11,358 nucleotides of DNA from Thiomonas sp. Lineage in GTDB: Bacteria; Pseudomonadota; Gammaproteobacteria; Burkholderiales; Burkholderiaceae. Each line of letters starts with the position of its first letter. Position 1 is the stretch's first letter. A model generated the notes under the pieces. It was not told where the DNA came from and made no database searches. It worked only from the letters and a program-made list of their open reading frames with translations. Position numbers and translations under genes: made by a program. Shown here one piece after another: positions 9,405 through 11,358 of this stretch. Where the stretch lies: positions 1 through 11,358 of the forward strand of contig DAIAZB010000378.1 of the NCBI GenBank assembly GCA_027443745.1. The letters run 5' to 3'.

Positions 9405-9432
9405 ATTCTACAACGTTTCGGCCCGGTTTCAA
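9405..9432 (-). promoter_or_regulatory. Sigma-70 promoter of rpmB-rpmG
   Basis: On the minus strand, TTGAAA (9432-9427) and TAGAAT (9410-9405) are separated by 16 bp, each matching consensus in five of six positions. This predicts a start near 9398 and a leader of about 30 nt. It lies just after the apaH stop, so the ribosomal pair need not depend on apaH transcription. Confidence 0.75.
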
Positions 9433-9450
9433 AACTAACATGGCCTGGTG

Positions 9451-10302
9451 TCAAGGAGGCGGGAGTTTTCCTTCTCTCGGGCAGGGAACAGCACGGGTTT
9501 GGAGCCAGTTTTCTCCTGCTGCTGGAAGTTGGATGGCGGTCAGATTGCCGCCCCAGAGGCAGCCACTGTCCAGGCACAGCGCATTGTTGGACCAGTGCAG
9601 CCCAAGCGTGGACCAATGACCAAAAGCAATGGGGGTTTTTTCTGTACGTCGTCCCGGTGCAAGGAACCATGGAACCAGCCCTGGCGGGGCACGGTCAACT
9701 TCCTGTTTGAAGTGAAAATCGATGCTTCCGGAGGCATGTACTGACGTGTCGATGAAGCGCAAGCGAGTCAGGGCATTGATGGTGATACGCCAGCGCTCCG
9801 GGCCCCGCAGCATGTCGCTCCAGCGGTCGGGAAGATTGCCGAAAACCTCGCGCAGAAAGCCGGTCAGGTCGTGACCTCGCAGTTGCTCCTGAACTTCGCT
9901 GGCGAGGTGCAAAGTTTGCTCGCAAGTCCACTGCGGCAGCACGCCGGCATGCACCAGCAGCCAGCCATGCTCGAGCATGGCCAGCGGCCAGCGGCGCACA
10001 TGGTCGAGCAGCTCGTCTCGGTCAGGCGCATCGAGGATAGGCTGCAAGGTGTCAGTCCGGTGGGCCTTGCGTACACCATGGGCCACGGCCAGCAGATGCA
10101 GGTCGTGGTTGCCCAGCAGGCACTGTGCGGCATCACCCAGCGCCATGAGACGGCGTAGCACGGCAAGCGAGTCCGGTCCTCGATTGACGGCATCGCCCAA
10201 CACGACGAGGCGGTCTCGCCCCGGATCGAACGCAATGAGGTCAAGCAGGCGAGCGAAGGCTTGGTCGCAACCTTGCAAGTCTCCAATCAAATAGATGGCC
10301 AT
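9451..10302 (-). CDS. apaH: Bis(5'-nucleosyl)-tetraphosphatase, symmetrical (diadenosine tetraphosphatase)
   Basis: Cleaves Ap4A symmetrically to two ADP; the family also removes Np4 caps from bacterial RNA. The 283-residue protein has the calcineurin-type metallophosphatase motifs in order: GDLQGC (7-12), VLGDAVNRGP (34-43), LGNHDLHLLA (63-72), HAGVLPQW (118-125) and AFGHWSTL (226-233), giving likely metal ligands D8, D37, N65, H118 and H229. E. coli has histidine where Q10 stands; glutamine is, as I recall, common in beta-proteobacterial and Pseudomonas ApaH. ALDxGCxWGGxLT-like sequence (CLDSGCLWGGNLT, 243-255) marks the C-terminal region. AGGA sits 6 nt before the ATG at 10302-10300. It is followed on the same strand by rpmB after 83 bp, with no terminator visible, and is divergent from the phosphohexomutase gene. 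Confidence 0.96.
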   Translation of the reverse strand: MAIYLIGDLQGCDQAFARLLDLIAFDPGRDRLVVLGDAVNRGPDSLAVLRRLMALGDAAQCLLGNHDLHLLAVAHGVRKAHRTDTLQPILDAPDRDELLDHVRRWPLAMLEHGWLLVHAGVLPQWTCEQTLHLASEVQEQLRGHDLTGFLREVFGNLPDRWSDMLRGPERWRITINALTRLRFIDTSVHASGSIDFHFKQEVDRAPPGLVPWFLAPGRRTEKTPIAFGHWSTLGLHWSNNALCLDSGCLWGGNLTAIQLPAAGENWLQTRAVPCPREGKLPPP

Positions 10303-10424
10303 GGCTTCCTAGAATAGCTGCAACTGTCAGAACAGGACGACGGTCGGCATGCCGATGATTGTGTGTTTTCGGCGAGGCCGTGTTTGGCAAATCCTTCCCT
10401 TCGCTGCTCCCGAAACGACCCACC
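10303..10424. promoter_or_regulatory. Divergent intergenic region apaH / phosphohexomutase, with 12-bp palindrome
   Basis: These 122 bp separate two divergent genes and should hold both promoters. TCGGCATGCCGA (10344-10355) is a perfect 12-bp palindrome near the apaH-proximal third, a possible regulator site. No promoter close to consensus is visible on either strand; TATTCT at 10317-10312 on the minus strand lies too close to the apaH ribosome binding site to be persuasive. Confidence 0.3.
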
Positions 10425-11358
10425 ATGGCGCAACTCGACCCCACCTTGTTCAAGGCTTACGACATTCGCGGCGTTGTCGGCCGCGGCCTGACCGAGGCGG
10501 CGTGTGAGCCTATTGGCCGTGCCTTTGCCACGCTGGCGCGCGCGCGAGGCCAGCGTGCGGTGCATATCAGCCGTGATGGCCGAGCCTCCGGGCCTGCGCT
10601 GGGTGCCGCACTGGCCGTCGGCCTGCGCGCCGGTGGGCTGGATGTGATCGACATCGGCATGAATGCCACGCCGATGCTGTACTACGCCTGTGCCGCCAGC
10701 GAAGTGCCCAACGGCATCCAGATCACCGGCAGCCACAATCCCCCCGCGTACAACGGCCTGAAGATGGTGCTGTGCGGTGATGCCCTGCACGGCGCGGACA
10801 TCACTCGCCTGCGCGAGTTGACGCAGTCCGAGCAGTACGCCACAGGTGCAGGTGGCATGCGCCAGGCCAGCGTGGTTGAGCCCTACCTGCAGCGCATCGT
10901 GCAGGACGTGACACTGGCGCGTCCGTTGAAGGTGGCGGTGGATTGTGGCAACGGCGTTTCAGGCGCCTTTGCGCCCGACTTGTTGCGACGAATGGGCTGC
11001 CACGTGATCGAACTGTTTTGCGAGGTGGACGGCACATTTCCCAACCATCATCCGGACCCTGCCGACCCGCACAACCTGGAAGATCTGCAGCGCGTGCTGC
11101 GGGACACCGACGCCGAAATCGGCCTGGCGTTTGATGGCGATGGCGATCGGCTCGGCGTGGTCACGAAGCACGGGCATGTCATCTGGCCCGATCGCCAGCT
11201 CATGCTGTACGCGGCCGATGTGCTCACCCGGCACCCCGGCGCCCCCATCATTTACGACGTGAAATGCACCGCCAATCTCGCACCCTGGGTGCGCAGTCAT
11301 GGGGGCGAGCCGATGATGTGGCGCACCGGGCATTCACTCATCAAGGCGCGCATGAAAG
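10425..11358 (+). CDS. algC: Phosphomannomutase/phosphoglucomutase, N-terminal two thirds (cut by window edge)
   Basis: An alpha-D-phosphohexomutase of the AlgC/ManB type, converting mannose-6-P or glucose-6-P to the 1-phosphate for GDP-mannose and UDP-glucose and so for lipopolysaccharide or exopolysaccharide. The frame runs open from the ATG to the window end, 311 residues of an expected 460 or so. Visible are FKAYDIRGVVG (9-19), the phosphoserine loop TGSHNPPAYNGLK (101-113) with catalytic S103, and the metal loop FDGDGDRLG (236-244) with D237, D239 and D241. GGEPMMWRTGHS (293-304) leads towards the sugar-binding loop, whose GEMSGH-like motif is beyond the edge. No strong ribosome binding site is seen, but the start matches the family. 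Which sugar it prefers cannot be read from this part, so the symbol is tentative. Confidence 0.9.
   Translation, partial: MAQLDPTLFKAYDIRGVVGRGLTEAACEPIGRAFATLARARGQRAVHISRDGRASGPALGAALAVGLRAGGLDVIDIGMNATPMLYYACAASEVPNGIQITGSHNPPAYNGLKMVLCGDALHGADITRLRELTQSEQYATGAGGMRQASVVEPYLQRIVQDVTLARPLKVAVDCGNGVSGAFAPDLLRRMGCHVIELFCEVDGTFPNHHPDPADPHNLEDLQRVLRDTDAEIGLAFDGDGDRLGVVTKHGHVIWPDRQLMLYAADVLTRHPGAPIIYDVKCTANLAPWVRSHGGEPMMWRTGHSLIKARMK

Overview
This GC-rich window encodes housekeeping proteins in an arrangement that fits a beta-proteobacterium, most likely of the order Burkholderiales. A genus such as Thiomonas is a guess from general resemblance and was not tested. Protein similarities are judged by eye from family motifs; no database was searched. 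I see no mobile element, CRISPR array, phage gene, rRNA or tRNA. Both window edges cut through real genes: a succinate-semialdehyde dehydrogenase on the left (minus strand) and a phosphomannomutase/phosphoglucomutase on the right (plus strand).

Left block (1-5949). The N-terminal half of a GabD-type aldehyde dehydrogenase reads leftward. It diverges, across 226 bp that contain a 14-bp palindrome, from a tightly packed plus-strand run: alaS (alanyl-tRNA synthetase), coaBC (coenzyme A biosynthesis), dut (dUTPase) and a DUF2062 membrane protein. The spacings are 2 bp, a 4-bp ATGA overlap, and 20 bp, so one transcript is likely. The alanyl-tRNA synthetase carries roughly 38 extra residues just before class II motif 3.

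Middle block (5946-8748). A SlyD-like FKBP peptidyl-prolyl isomerase on the minus strand meets the DUF2062 gene tail to tail, and the two stop codons share one CTAG. Divergent from slyD is a JmjC/cupin oxygenase of the RoxA (ribosomal protein L16 arginine hydroxylase) type. It overlaps a 157-residue protein of unknown function by 14 bp. Next comes a 72-residue alanine/proline/serine-rich lipoprotein built on a 51-nt tandem repeat, with its own candidate promoter and a clear terminator.

Right block (8849-11358). A 25-bp perfect inverted repeat forms a bidirectional terminator facing the minus-strand rpmB-rpmG pair (ribosomal proteins L28 and L33), which has a good sigma-70 promoter. Upstream on the same strand is apaH (diadenosine tetraphosphatase), which diverges from the truncated algC/manB-like phosphohexomutase.

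The common thread is translation and protein quality: tRNA charging, ribosomal proteins, a ribosome-modifying oxygenase, a folding catalyst, and a hydrolase for dinucleotides made by aminoacyl-tRNA synthetases. This is mostly core genome. The points most worth a second look are the AlaRS insertion, the repeat lipoprotein, the long terminator hairpin and the unknown gene coupled to roxA. I found no convincing new multi-gene system.
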